Notes: a model not told the origin generated them from the sequence alone. A stretch of DNA of 64,000 bases from Peribacillus simplex (GCF_001542915.1 NZ_LNNH01000040.1:1-64000), one strand, 5' to 3'. Counted from the stretch's first letter, positions 30,750 to 39,650 are shown. Translations and numbers: made by a program.

Positions 30750-31895
30750 TTACCTTCCCACTAATCTGTTAATGATTTTCACGGTCGTTTCGGCCGCAGA
30801 CCTGACAACATCTTCCGTGTTGTGCAAACCGAAGCTGAAGCGAATCGAATTTTTCGTCCGCTCTGAATCCTTGCCGAACATTGCGACAAGTACATGCGAG
30901 GGCTCGATGGACCCTGCCGTACAAGCGGAACCGCTTGACACCGCAACACCTGCCAAGTCCAGGTTGACGAGCATCGATTCAACATTCGTGCCGGGAAAAC
31001 TTACATTCAGCACATGCGGCAGCGAATGTTCGCTAGATCCGTTAATTTCATATTGTACATCCGCCCCATCGAAGACGGCAAGCAATACGTCTTTAAAGCG
31101 CCTGTATTCCGCAGACTTACGTTCCATCGTATTTTGTGCGATCAACACGGCTTCTGAAAAACCAGCAATGGCCGGCACACTCTCCGTGCCCGCCCGGCGT
31201 TTGCGTTCTTGCTCCCCGCCATAAAGATGCGGACTCAGCTTCAACCCTTCACGGATATATAGAAAGCCGATTCCCTTCGGACCGTTAATCTTATGAGCTG
31301 ATACACTCAGTAAATCCACGCCCAACTCATGAACGTCAATGGACATCAAACCATATGCTTGAACCGCATCCGTATGATAAATGGCCGGATGTCCTTTAAG
31401 CAGCTGCCCAATTTCGGCAATCGGCTGGACCGACCCGACCTCATTGTTGCCAAACATGATCGAAACCAAAATCGTATCCTCGCGCAAAGCCGCCTTTAAA
31501 TCGGCAACGGAAATAAGCCCCGCTTCATTCACAGGCAAATAAGTGAGTTCAAAGCCAGACTTCTCAAGATATTGGCAAGTATGCAAAACCGCATGATGCT
31601 CAATTTCCGTCGTGATGATGTGCTTCCCTTTTTCTTTATAGGCGTTCGCAACCCCAAGGATGGCCGTATTATCCGCCTCTGTTCCACCGCTCGTGAAAAT
31701 GATTTCATTCCGTCCGGCACCGATGCTTTTGGCAATGCTTGAACGTGCCTCATCCAAAACATGACGCGCCTCCCGACCGAAAGCATGAATGCTCGAAGGA
31801 TTACCAAAGTCATGGCTCATGACGGTCATCATCCTATCGATTACATTTGGATGCATCGGTGAAGTCGCCGCATGATCTAAATATATTCTCTCCAC
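30750..31895 (-). CDS. yrvO: Cysteine desulfurase (YrvO type), sulfur donor for MnmA
   Basis: This PLP enzyme takes sulfur from cysteine as a persulfide. The PLP lysine is Lys202 (SVSAHKINGPKG) and the catalytic cysteine is Cys325 (SSGSACTAGSIEPSHVL), the group I NifS/IscS pattern. The start is GTG at 31895 with ATGGAGGGG upstream, giving VERIYLDHAATSP; the ATG at 31946 adds 17 residues with no support. It lies between cymR and mnmA, the arrangement expected for the dedicated tRNA-thiolation desulfurase. Confidence 0.95.
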   Translation of the reverse strand: MERIYLDHAATSPMHPNVIDRMMTVMSHDFGNPSSIHAFGREARHVLDEARSSIAKSIGAGRNEIIFTSGGTEADNTAILGVANAYKEKGKHIITTEIEHHAVLHTCQYLEKSGFELTYLPVNEAGLISVADLKAALREDTILVSIMFGNNEVGSVQPIAEIGQLLKGHPAIYHTDAVQAYGLMSIDVHELGVDLLSVSAHKINGPKGIGFLYIREGLKLSPHLYGGEQERKRRAGTESVPAIAGFSEAVLIAQNTMERKSAEYRRFKDVLLAVFDGADVQYEINGSSEHSLPHVLNVSFPGTNVESMLVNLDLAGVAVSSGSACTAGSIEPSHVLVAMFGKDSERTKNSIRFSFGLHNTEDVVRSAAETTVKIINRLVGR

Positions 31896-31956
31896 TTTCT
31901 TGTCCCCTCCATTAAAAAAACGCAAGCGCCTACAAAATAGGCGCATCGCTGATCAC

Positions 31957-32376
31957 TTAAATATAGTACATATAAGAATCGATTTCACCCGTATCCTTGT
32001 AATTCGCCAAATCCATCAGCGTCGTATTATCCAATACATCCTTCACGGCATCCCTGATGCGAATCCAAAGCTGGCGCTTCACCGGCTCTTCCTCCTCGAT
32101 TCCTTCAACCGGAGTGATCGGCCCTTCCAATACGCGTATAACATCACCCGAAGTAATCTCCTGAGGATCCTTAGACAAGACATACCCGCCATAAGCACCA
32201 CGCACACTCTTCACCAACCCCGCATTACGAAGCGGCGCAATCAGCTGCTCCAAGTAATGCTCGGACAAATTATGCGTCTGCGCAATCGATTTCAAACTCT
32301 TCGGACCTTCTCCATAATGTTTCGCAAGCTCGATCATGATCGTTAAACCATAACGACCTTTTGTAGATATCTTCAT
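31957..32376 (-). CDS. cymR: Cysteine metabolism repressor CymR
   Basis: This Rrf2-family winged-helix regulator, in complex with CysK, represses cysteine biosynthesis and sulfur-uptake genes in B. subtilis. The sequence MKISTKGRYGLTIMIELAKH and the recognition region LSEHYLEQLIAPLRNAGLVKS are nearly identical to CymR. There is no cysteine in the protein, so it carries no Fe-S cluster. The ATG at 32376 follows GAGGTG by a normal distance. Its likely target, the yrrT-mccAB operon, is at 5.1-9.1 kb in this window. Confidence 0.96.
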   Translation of the reverse strand: MKISTKGRYGLTIMIELAKHYGEGPKSLKSIAQTHNLSEHYLEQLIAPLRNAGLVKSVRGAYGGYVLSKDPQEITSGDVIRVLEGPITPVEGIEEEEPVKRQLWIRIRDAVKDVLDNTTLMDLANYKDTGEIDSYMYYI

Positions 32377-32518
32377 ATAATACACCTCAAATTATTTATC
32401 CGTTTCTAAATTCTTATGAAATTATAGCATATTCCCGCCAGAAATGCATTCAACCACCTCCAATTTTACAAATTATCCTAATTGGAAAGGTCGGAAAAGA
32501 GAAAGGACCAATTATCAC

Positions 32519-32580
32519 GACAGACGAATTTCCCGCTCGCTGGGTCGGTTTTTCCCTTGAACGGACGGATTAAAGGGAAG
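32519..32580. repeat. Flanking repeat, left of the NERD gene
   Basis: GACGAATT, then CTGGGTCGGTTTTTCCC and TTGAACGGACGGATTAAA, resemble the sequence at 33690-33752 on the other side of the NERD gene with the same order and orientation. The match is imperfect. The rest of 32377-32672 shows only AT-rich promoter-like sequence. Confidence 0.45.
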
Positions 32581-32672
32581 TTTGATTTTATGATTCATTT
32601 ATTTCTCCAGATTACAGGAAACTCATTTATTAATGGAGAATACTTTACTTAAATCTAAAAGGAGTGATTACA

Positions 32673-33641
32673 ATGATCATTAAAGATTGCAAAATGCCTT
32701 TAAAGATCAACATGCTAGAATCCCTGATGAGGCGTTTACCTCCTGGGCATGAAAGGCAGCCAGCAATAAACGAAGACATCAAAAAAATCCGGGCAGGCTA
32801 CAAAGGCGAATACAGAGTCTTCAATTTACTCAAAGCCCTTCCTCAAAAAGGCTATTTACTCTTTCATGACCTCCGACTAAGCGGTTCACCTTTTCCGTTC
32901 CAAATGGACATCCTCATCCTCACACCCTTCTTCCTCTTGATCGTTGAAGTTAAAAACATCGCTGGTGAAATGTTTTTTGACAACACATTCAATCAACTTA
33001 TCCGTATAAATCCAGATGGAACAACCGAAGCTTTTGACGATCCAATATTGCAGGTGAGCATGCAGCGCAAGCACCTGTTAGACTGGTTAAAAACAAGAAA
33101 GATCAATAACCTTCCAGTTGAAACCCTCGTAGTCAGTGCCAATTCTTCAACTATCATTCGTGCGGCCAATAAAGAGATTAGTGGAAAAGTAATACGCAAG
33201 GATCGTATTCTTCAGCAAATTGCGGAATTAAATAATAAGCATACCGAAGAGATCCTTTCAAGAAGAGCTATAAAACGTTTATCGAATGTATGGCTTGATG
33301 GGCATACTGCTTTTATTCCTAAACCTTTAGAAACGTATGGAATACCAAGCTCCGCCCTTCAAACTGGTGTCTTCTGTCAAAAGTGTCAGGCATATTCCAT
33401 GGAGCGGCATGGAAAGTGGATTTGCCGTACATGTCTGGATACTTCCCATGATGCTCATATTTCCGCACTTTTAGATTATGTATATCTCGTAAAACCTTCC
33501 ATTACCAACAGCGAATTGCGAAACTTCCTTCAACTCCATTCTCCATCAAGCGCAAAAAATTTACTAACTTCATTGAAACTGAAACATTCCGGGCATACCA
33601 AAGGCAGAGTTTATCTATTACATTCTCTTATAGAAAGCTAG
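32673..33641 (+). CDS. NERD domain protein with C-terminal zinc ribbon
   Basis: The 322-residue protein has a nuclease-related (NERD) domain at about residues 35-150, with PFQMDILILTPFFLLIVEVKNI holding the acidic residues and Glu-x-Lys of the restriction-endonuclease-like core. A CxxC-x12-CxxC zinc ribbon follows near residue 235 (FCQKC...WICRTC), then a helical tail. NERD proteins are thought to act in DNA processing, but no activity is proven here. AAAAGGAG precedes the ATG at 32673. It is the only plus-strand gene between cymR and rarA and is flanked by repeats. Confidence 0.85.
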   Translation: MIIKDCKMPLKINMLESLMRRLPPGHERQPAINEDIKKIRAGYKGEYRVFNLLKALPQKGYLLFHDLRLSGSPFPFQMDILILTPFFLLIVEVKNIAGEMFFDNTFNQLIRINPDGTTEAFDDPILQVSMQRKHLLDWLKTRKINNLPVETLVVSANSSTIIRAANKEISGKVIRKDRILQQIAELNNKHTEEILSRRAIKRLSNVWLDGHTAFIPKPLETYGIPSSALQTGVFCQKCQAYSMERHGKWICRTCLDTSHDAHISALLDYVYLVKPSITNSELRNFLQLHSPSSAKNLLTSLKLKHSGHTKGRVYLLHSLIES

Positions 33642-33689
33642 GACAAATTAAGTTTTTCTGGAAGGCCGTTTTATTTCTGGCAAGGACGA

Positions 33690-33752
33690 ATTAGCGCGCT
33701 GGATGGTCGATTTTTTCCTACTTGGGACGAATCAGCCTTCGTAATGGGAGGA
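33690..33752. repeat. Flanking repeat, right of the NERD gene
   Basis: GACGAATT, then CTGGATGGTCGATTTTTTCC and TTGGGACGAAT, match 32519-32580 imperfectly but in the same order. The two copies bracket the NERD gene as direct repeats about 1.17 kb apart. Confidence 0.45.
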
Positions 33753-33841
33753 TTAAATATGATTTTTACTGTCACGAACAGCATAATCAGCGCATTTCAC
33801 CCATGACTTGTGATACCTTATATAAAAAGGAGAGGTGCGCA

Positions 33842-35113
33842 ATGAATATTAAACCGTTGGCTTACAGGATGCGGCCTCGATCGATTGATGAGATCATCGG
33901 GCAGGAGCATCTGGTTGGTGAAGGGAAAATAATCGCGAGAATGGTTAAAGCCAAGCAGCTTTCCTCGATGATCCTGTATGGTCCTCCGGGAATTGGGAAG
34001 ACATCGATTGCAAGCGCGATTGCCGGGAGTACGAAGTTTGCCTTCCGGACGCTTAATGCCGTGACCAATAACAAGAAAGATATGGAGATTGTCGTAGCCG
34101 AGGCAAAAATGTCCGGCAAGGTGATCCTGCTGCTGGATGAGGTTCATCGGCTCGATAAGGCGAAACAGGATTTCCTTTTGCCTTATCTGGAAAACGGCAT
34201 GATCACCTTGATTGGTGCAACGACGAGCAACCCTTATCATGCCATCAATCCGGCAATCCGCAGCCGGTGTCAGATTTTCGAATTAAAATCGTTGGAGACC
34301 GTTGATTTAATCAAAGCCTTGGAACGGGCACTTCATGATGAGGAGCGCGGGCTCGGTGCATATAATACGGAAGTCGGCCTTGAAGCCCTTACCCATTTCG
34401 CAACTGCTTCGAACGGAGATGTGCGAAGTGCGCTAAATGCTCTGGAGCTTGCCGTCATTTCCACCGAACCTGATGAATCCGGTACGATCAAGATAGATGT
34501 ACATATTGCCGAGGAGTGCATGCAGAAAAAAAGCTTCTCACATGATAAGGATGGAGATGCTCATTATGACGTCCTGTCAGCTTTCCAAAAATCGATTCGC
34601 GGCAGTGATGTGAATGCAGCTCTACATTATTTGGGGCGCTTGGTCGAAGCCGGCGATCTTGTCAGCATTGCCCGCCGAATGGTTGTCATAGCCTACGAAG
34701 ACATCGGTCTTGCCAATCCTCAGGCTGGTCCCAGGGCCCTCGCGGCAGTCGAAGCCGCAGAACGGCTCGGGTTTCCTGAAGCCCGTATTCCGCTTGCCAA
34801 CTCGGTGATCGAGCTATGCCTTTCACCCAAATCGAACACGGCCATCACCGCGATCGATTCGGCTCTTTCCGACATCCGCAGCGGTCATAGCGGAGATGTA
34901 CCTGATCACCTTAAGGATGCCCATTACAAAGGGGCCGCTGAGCTCGGTCGCGGCATCGGTTACCTTTATCCGCATGACTACGAAAATGGCTGGGTGAAGC
35001 AGCAATACTTGCCAAACAAACTGCGCAGCAAGAAATATTACAAGCCGAAAAAGAGCGGGAAATTCGAACAAGCCCTTGCCTCCGTCTATGAAAATATCGA
35101 GAAAAAGAAATGA
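33842..35113 (+). CDS. rarA: Replication-associated recombination protein RarA (MgsA/YrvN)
   Basis: This AAA+ ATPase of the clamp-loader-like MgsA family acts at stalled replication forks. Walker A is GPPGIGKT (residues 47-54), Walker B ILLLDEVHR, and the C-terminal MgsA tetramerisation domain contains RRMVVIAYEDIGLANPQA. It has 423 residues from the ATG at 33842, which follows AAAAGGAGAGG; the frame is open 40 codons further upstream but without homology. In B. subtilis cymR and rarA are neighbours too; here the NERD gene separates them. Confidence 0.96.
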   Translation: MNIKPLAYRMRPRSIDEIIGQEHLVGEGKIIARMVKAKQLSSMILYGPPGIGKTSIASAIAGSTKFAFRTLNAVTNNKKDMEIVVAEAKMSGKVILLLDEVHRLDKAKQDFLLPYLENGMITLIGATTSNPYHAINPAIRSRCQIFELKSLETVDLIKALERALHDEERGLGAYNTEVGLEALTHFATASNGDVRSALNALELAVISTEPDESGTIKIDVHIAEECMQKKSFSHDKDGDAHYDVLSAFQKSIRGSDVNAALHYLGRLVEAGDLVSIARRMVVIAYEDIGLANPQAGPRALAAVEAAERLGFPEARIPLANSVIELCLSPKSNTAITAIDSALSDIRSGHSGDVPDHLKDAHYKGAAELGRGIGYLYPHDYENGWVKQQYLPNKLRSKKYYKPKKSGKFEQALASVYENIEKKK

Positions 35114-35145
35114 CTCCGGATCAGTCTTAGACCCGGAGTTCTTTC
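35112..35145 (+). terminator. Terminator of rarA
   Basis: GACTCCGG pairs with CCGGAGTT around a 13-base loop and is followed by CTTTC. The U-run is weak, but the position directly after the stop is right. Confidence 0.55.
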
Positions 35146-35173
35146 ATTGGAAAGTGAAAGCCATATACATACC

Positions 35174-35320
35174 TCATATCGACAAAAACGCCTCCCCCTC
35201 GGCCGCCATCATTTCAATGAGCTTACCTTTGACCGCCCTTGAAAATCCAATATGTTTCGGATGGAGCCACAAGCCTGCCGCCACCGTTTGATTGGAAATC
35301 TTTTTCACCTTTTCCCCCAA
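35174..35320 (-). pseudogene. Protein-like fragment, origin unknown
   Basis: A 48-codon frame reads ...KKISNQTVAAGLWLHPKH...AVKGKLIEMMAAEGEAFLS. Its composition looks like a real protein end, but there is no ribosome site at its TTG and an in-frame stop lies just upstream. I read it as a leftover C-terminus or a short gene of unknown family. Low confidence. Confidence 0.3.
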
Positions 35321-35445
35321 TGTGCGATCTCAATATTTATAAGCAGAATGGTCATTACAAACCGAAACCACTTCATAGCTCCTTCAGGATGAACATCGTT
35401 TTACAAACAGATGAGTAACAGATGAGATAGTTGTTCATCAATCCC

Positions 35446-35589
35446 ATGAAGCCACAAACCATATTTTTTGAGCAGTATTTCAACAAGCATCCCTTTCGCC
35501 TAGAGCTTTCCTGTATGCAGGATGATGAAGTCCGAGCTCGTTTCCAGAAAATCAAACAACTCAAAAAAGAGCGTGTCCAATTGCAATAA
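35446..35589 (+). CDS. Possible 47-residue charged peptide
   Basis: The ORF MKPQTIFFEQYFNKHPFRLE... ends KKERVQLQ. It has plausible coding composition (charged helix at the end) and is followed by a hairpin, but I find no ribosome site before the ATG, so it may be a gene remnant. Family unknown. Confidence 0.35.
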   Translation: MKPQTIFFEQYFNKHPFRLELSCMQDDEVRARFQKIKQLKKERVQLQ

Positions 35590-35624
35590 GAAGGCACAAC
35601 AACTCCATTTGGTTGCTGTGCCTG
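35590..35624. terminator. Convergent terminator-like hairpin after cotB
   Basis: AGGCACAACAAC pairs with GTTGCTGTGCCT around a short loop. Neither side has a long U-run (CTGTTTGG on plus, TCTTATTG on minus). It stands between the 47-codon ORF and the end of cotB. Confidence 0.5.
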
Positions 35625-35638
35625 TTTGGTCTTCCCTT

Positions 35639-36622
35639 TTACTTGGTGTTTTGATTAGCTGCTTTAATCAAATTCTCAAGCCATATTTGCTTGAATGCAT
35701 TTGAGCGGACACGTCTCTGACCTCTGCCTGAGCTCTCATTGGATGAGCTGCTGGATGAGCTCTCTTCTGACGAACTGCTGGATGAACTTTCATCTGATGA
35801 GCTGCTGGATGAGCTCTCAAAAACGATACTGCTTGATGAGCTTTCACAAGATGAGCTGCTTGATGAGCTTTCACATGATGAGCTGCTGGATGAGCTCTCA
35901 CATGATGAGCTGCTTGATGAGCTCTCACAAGAAGAACTGCTTGAGCTTTCACAACATGTTTCAACTATCCTAACCGATAAAGCGATGAATTGGATATGTT
36001 CCGTTGTCACATAAAATAATTCTTCATTATGCACAACAACGATGTACGCTTCAGCCACTTCAATCAGGATTCCCTCAACCCGCTCAGGGCCGCCTGCACT
36101 TACGGATACCCAGTTGTGGATCAATCTTGAAAGAATGCCATTAAGTGAATCGATACCGTCATATAGGTCTTGAGATGGGATCTCACGGCACGCAAATTCC
36201 ACGACCGTCACACTTTTGATATGGGAAATCGGGAATAAAACCAACCCTTCTTTCTCCGTGGATAGAACCAAGAATTCTTCTTTCACATCGACAACCCGGC
36301 CAACTTTTGAAGTCGGACCGCCGCCATTCACTTGGATGCAGCTATCCCTTAATGTTTCCAGTGCCCCTAAAAAAGTTCCCGGATATACAATTTCCCCATC
36401 ATTGATCGGACATAAATCAAGCGCCTTCTTCGCATTTTCGACGACGATCTTCAAATGCTCGATGGCGTAATATACGAGTTGATTTTCTTCCGTATGAAGA
36501 ACGATGTAATCACTCCGGACTTCTACAAGCCTGCCTTCTCTAGATTCTGGGCCGCCTTTATATACCCTCACAAATTTTCCCTTTAAAGCTTCAAGGTACG
36601 GTAAACTAACAGTCTCTGCCAT
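35639..36622 (-). CDS. cotB: CotB-like outer spore coat protein with serine-rich repeats
   Basis: The N-terminal 200 residues contain three copies of the CotB repeat, each with a GGP(E/T)S-x(K/R)xGR core: VRVYKGGPESREGRLVEV, IQVNGGGPTSKVGRVVDV and VSVSAGGPERVEGILIEV. The last roughly 100 residues are X-Glu-(Ser)7 repeats (X = Cys, Asp, Glu or Asn) and a basic end (RGQRRVRSN). In B. subtilis the serine region of CotB is phosphorylated by the kinase CotH; here it is acidic and cysteine-containing rather than Lys/Arg-rich. I start at the ATG at 36622. Confidence 0.85.
   Translation of the reverse strand: MAETVSLPYLEALKGKFVRVYKGGPESREGRLVEVRSDYIVLHTEENQLVYYAIEHLKIVVENAKKALDLCPINDGEIVYPGTFLGALETLRDSCIQVNGGGPTSKVGRVVDVKEEFLVLSTEKEGLVLFPISHIKSVTVVEFACREIPSQDLYDGIDSLNGILSRLIHNWVSVSAGGPERVEGILIEVAEAYIVVVHNEELFYVTTEHIQFIALSVRIVETCCESSSSSSCESSSSSSSCESSSSSSSCESSSSSSSCESSSSSIVFESSSSSSSDESSSSSSSEESSSSSSSNESSGRGQRRVRSNAFKQIWLENLIKAANQNTK
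35735..35955 (-). repeat. 27-bp tandem repeat encoding Glu-(Ser)7 units
   Basis: Eight or so in-frame units such as GATGAGCTGCTGGATGAGCT (plus-strand view) recur with a 27-base period inside cotB. Each encodes X-E-S7; one unit is disrupted to S5-IVF. Such arrays are prone to length change. Confidence 0.9.
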
Positions 36623-36987
36623 TTTTCCTTTAGCCTCCAATAGTTATTTATACTTTAGTGATATCCGTACTGCATATATATGCGCCTTGTTTCTATTACG
36701 GACTCTTCCAATCACCCATTTTGCAGTAAATCGTCGAACGCCCAGAAATATCATATGAAGCATCCCTTTTTCCAGTCTATTCATCATTCTAAAAAGCGCC
36801 CTTCTTTTTACGGAAAAACTCCGGGATTTTTCTCCCGGAGTCCTGTGTATGGATATAAGCGCCATTTCTTGCTTATACAAAATCCCTATCATCCATCATA
36901 GGCGAAATCGTTTTTTAAGCTGAATGGAAAACAACGGACTAAGTCCAAACCATGAAAATCTCAGTATTTCATCCATCATTCATTGAA
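36623..36987. other. Intergenic region between cotB and the secreted repeat protein
   Basis: It contains the terminator at 36814-36842 and, towards cotB, the space for a promoter. An 82-codon minus-strand frame (MIGILYKQEMAL...) spans the terminator and has no ribosome site, so I leave it out. Confidence 0.5.
36814..36842 (-). terminator. Terminator of the secreted repeat-protein gene
   Basis: ACTCCGGGA pairs with TCCCGGAGT around a short A/T loop, and on the minus strand TTTTTCCG follows. It is about 145 bases after the stop codon at 36988, so the 3' untranslated part would be long. Confidence 0.7.
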
Positions 36988-38286
36988 TCATTTTTCCTTA
37001 CCGAACGTTATTGTCACACGGGCGCTTTCCCTTTGCCGATGCTTGGTCACCGACACAGACAGCTTGCCTGCTTTTTTCCCAAGCTGCTTCATCGACACAT
37101 TCGCCCGTTTCCCTTTGGAGGTGGTCTTAGCCAAAACGGCTCCATTGACACTGTAAATCTTGATGACATCCCCTTTAGACAGGCTGCCCACTTTAACGAG
37201 GTCGGCTTTTCCTTTACCATTCGTTACCTTCACCTGGCTTTTTTTCAAGGAAGGCGAGATTTCACCTTGATAGGATCGAGCGACAAGGTCGCTTTCCCTC
37301 AATGGCGGCTGTGTGGCCGAAACGTAGACATTCCCCGCTTTCTTCCCAAGCTGCTTCACCTTTACCTTCAATGACGCTTCCGTTGCTGTCGCCTTCACTA
37401 ATACTTTCCCTCTGCTCTTCACGTCATACACTTTGATGATGGTTCCCTTTTTCAGTCCGCTCAGCTTCATAACATCCGTCTTTCCCGCTTCATTGGACAC
37501 TCCGATAAGGGCTGACCTTAATGAAGGCGAGGTATCAGAAATCGCGAACGCGTATGGAACATCGATCGTTTCTTCAGCGTTGTCCATGATTAAGGAATAG
37601 CTGCCCTTTTTCAAGTAAGAGGTGACGGCCTGCTTTTCGCTCGTATATATCTCACCCACCTTCTTACCTGATCGATCCTGAATCACACCGTGCCAATTCG
37701 TCCCCGCTCTTTTTTTAACTGACATTACCACATTGCCGCTTTGCGGAACGGTGAACTTGAATGCATCATGATCATCGGATGTACTGATCACCCCTTTGTA
37801 TGTCTCATTCAGGTGAATGCCATTGGCTGCGGCTACCGTATCATTCGCCTCTTTTTCAAAATGGTGATCCTTCGTGTACTTTACCGAAAATTGAAACGGA
37901 ACCCTGGAAGCCCCCCCATTATCACCAATCGTGATATAATACGTCCCTTTCGGAAGCCCGACTTGCACCTCCTCGAAATCCGAACTGCCATTTTGACTGC
38001 TCGTATACATGTATGTATAGTTGAATCCTTTACCGTTTTGGATGATACCTTCCCAGGAAGCCTTGGCATTACGCTTAATCGATAACGTCACAACTCCAGC
38101 CTCCGGCAATGCAGCCTTATAGACCTTCTTGTCCTTACTGCTGGCTAATGCTCCTTTGTTGATTGCATTTACTTTAATAGTTGCGCCTTCATTCAAGGTA
38201 GAGCCTTGAACCTCAGCACCGACACCCCATGTCAGGAGAAGAATGAACACCCCAAATCCAATTACACCTTTTCTCAGCTCTCTCAT
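36988..38286 (-). CDS. Secreted protein with pre-peptidase-like and C-terminal tandem repeats
   Basis: The protein has a signal peptide (residues 1-29; VIGFGVFILLLTWGVGAEVQ) and two beta-rich modules resembling bacterial pre-peptidase C-terminal domains (DFEEVQVGLPKGTYYITIGD; DAFKFTVPQSGNVVMSV). Two basic tandem repeats follow (SGLKKGTIIKVYDV...LGKKAGNVYVSAT and GSLSKGDVIKIYSV...LGKKAGKLSVSVT). No protease or other enzymatic domain is present, so it is probably a binding or matrix protein of the cell surface. The ATG at 38286 has AAGGTG upstream. It stands alone with its own terminator. Confidence 0.75.
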   Translation of the reverse strand: MRELRKGVIGFGVFILLLTWGVGAEVQGSTLNEGATIKVNAINKGALASSKDKKVYKAALPEAGVVTLSIKRNAKASWEGIIQNGKGFNYTYMYTSSQNGSSDFEEVQVGLPKGTYYITIGDNGGASRVPFQFSVKYTKDHHFEKEANDTVAAANGIHLNETYKGVISTSDDHDAFKFTVPQSGNVVMSVKKRAGTNWHGVIQDRSGKKVGEIYTSEKQAVTSYLKKGSYSLIMDNAEETIDVPYAFAISDTSPSLRSALIGVSNEAGKTDVMKLSGLKKGTIIKVYDVKSRGKVLVKATATEASLKVKVKQLGKKAGNVYVSATQPPLRESDLVARSYQGEISPSLKKSQVKVTNGKGKADLVKVGSLSKGDVIKIYSVNGAVLAKTTSKGKRANVSMKQLGKKAGKLSVSVTKHRQRESARVTITFGKEK

Positions 38287-38670
38287 TCGCACACCTTACC
38301 CCTTCATTTTAAAAACGATAGTATAATATCACTAGTTATATATTCCTACACACCATTCACCTCATCAAGCTTTTTTTGTTTCAACATGAAAAAACTCCAA
38401 ATCACTGCAGTGCATGAAAATCAATAGACCGACCTGCCGTTTTAGAAGAAACATTGGAAACAGCGTCGATATTCCCACCAACCACTCCTTTTGGACTAAA
38501 CCTTTAAACAATTTCACATTCCACCTTCTTCACTACCGTTCTATTCATCTCGCACACCGATACACCAAAAAATGGAAAAGCTATGATAAAATAGTAAATT
38601 ATACTATTATTTTCGCGAAAAATTAAATATAATAGAGAATGTGGCAACAAAAAGAGGAAGGAAGTAATCT
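38287..38670. other. Divergent promoter region, no gene seen
   Basis: AT-rich spacer between two divergently transcribed genes for surface-related proteins. The TATAAT-like string AAATATAATAGAG at about 38625 fits a -10 element for the LCP gene. No ORF with a ribosome site is present. Confidence 0.5.
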
Positions 38671-39600
38671 ATGAGACACGAAAAAAAGAAAAAAAAGAAA
38701 CGGACTTGGCTGAAGGTAGTCGGGATAATTGTCCTACTTTTCATATTAGCAGGAGGCGCTTTTGCCTACTCCGTCTGGAATTCCCTAAATAAAACCGTTG
38801 ATTCGATGCATACGCCCATAGACCGCAATACGGACAAACGAACGAAGGACCTTGCCCTATCCGATCGGGAGCCTTTCTCGATGCTCATGCTTGGGGTCGA
38901 TGAACGTGATGGCGACAAAGGCCGCTCGGATACGATGATCGTTTTGACCGTCAATCCTCAGAAAAAATCCGTTAAAATGCTAAGCATCCCCCGTGATACA
39001 CGGACCGAGATCGTCGGCCATGGAACACAGGATAAAATCAATCACGCCTTTGCATTCGGCGGCGCAAAAATGTCGATGGATACCGTCGAGAACTTCCTCG
39101 ACATCCCGATCGACTATTATATGAAGATCAATATGGAAGGCTTCAAGGATATCGTTGATGCCGTCGGCGGCGTAACGGTACAAAACGACTTGGACTTCAC
39201 ATACGAGGGCGTCCATTTCGCGAAGGGAAGCATCAACCTTAATGGAAAAGAAGCGCTGGCCTATGCACGAATGAGACATGACGATCCGAATGGCGACTAT
39301 GGCCGTCAATCGAGACAACGTGCCATCATCGAAGCCGTCATTAAAGAAGGCGCAAGCGTCTCATCTTTGACAAAATATGATGATGTCTTCGATGCCCTAA
39401 GCAAAAACATCCAGACGAATTTGACGTTCGATGACATGATGGATATCCAGAAGCACTACCGGGACGCAAGCAAAAGCATTACCCAATCAACCATTCCTGG
39501 CGATGGTAAGAAAATCGACGGAATCTACTATAATATCGTGTCGGATGAAGAAAAAGAAATGGTCCGATCTGAATTAAAAGAACAATTGGACATCAAATAA
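38671..39600 (+). CDS. LytR-CpsA-Psr (LCP) family glycopolymer transferase, TagU-like
   Basis: LCP enzymes attach wall teichoic acid or capsular polymers from a lipid carrier to peptidoglycan. The 309-residue protein has a Lys-rich start (KKKKKKR), one transmembrane helix (about 13-34) and the LCP domain, with MLGVDERDGDKGRSDTM and DKINHAFAFGG plus YARMRHDDPNGDYGRQSRQR carrying the conserved Asp/Arg residues. The ribosome site GAGGAAGGAAG is clear. Lying 3-4 kb from two polysaccharide loci, it may anchor one of their products; that is inference. Confidence 0.93.
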   Translation: MRHEKKKKKKRTWLKVVGIIVLLFILAGGAFAYSVWNSLNKTVDSMHTPIDRNTDKRTKDLALSDREPFSMLMLGVDERDGDKGRSDTMIVLTVNPQKKSVKMLSIPRDTRTEIVGHGTQDKINHAFAFGGAKMSMDTVENFLDIPIDYYMKINMEGFKDIVDAVGGVTVQNDLDFTYEGVHFAKGSINLNGKEALAYARMRHDDPNGDYGRQSRQRAIIEAVIKEGASVSSLTKYDDVFDALSKNIQTNLTFDDMMDIQKHYRDASKSITQSTIPGDGKKIDGIYYNIVSDEEKEMVRSELKEQLDIK

Positions 39601-39602
39601 GC

Positions 39603-39650
39603 AAAAAGAAAGAGCTGCCGGAACCCGCATTCTGACAGCTTTTTCTTTTT
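39603..39650 (+). terminator. Terminator of the LCP gene
   Basis: AAAAAGAAAGAGCTG pairs with CAGCTTTTTCTTTTT. The U-rich side is on the plus strand, directly after the stop codon. Confidence 0.85.

Noticed and set aside
35739-36014. 91-codon plus-strand frame of repeated DELLDELS
   Set aside because: It is the antisense reading of the serine repeat array of the CotB-like gene; the minus-strand frame has the homology and the ribosome site.
36644-36892. 82-codon minus-strand frame between cotB and the secreted repeat protein
   Set aside because: It crosses a strong terminator hairpin and lacks a ribosome site.
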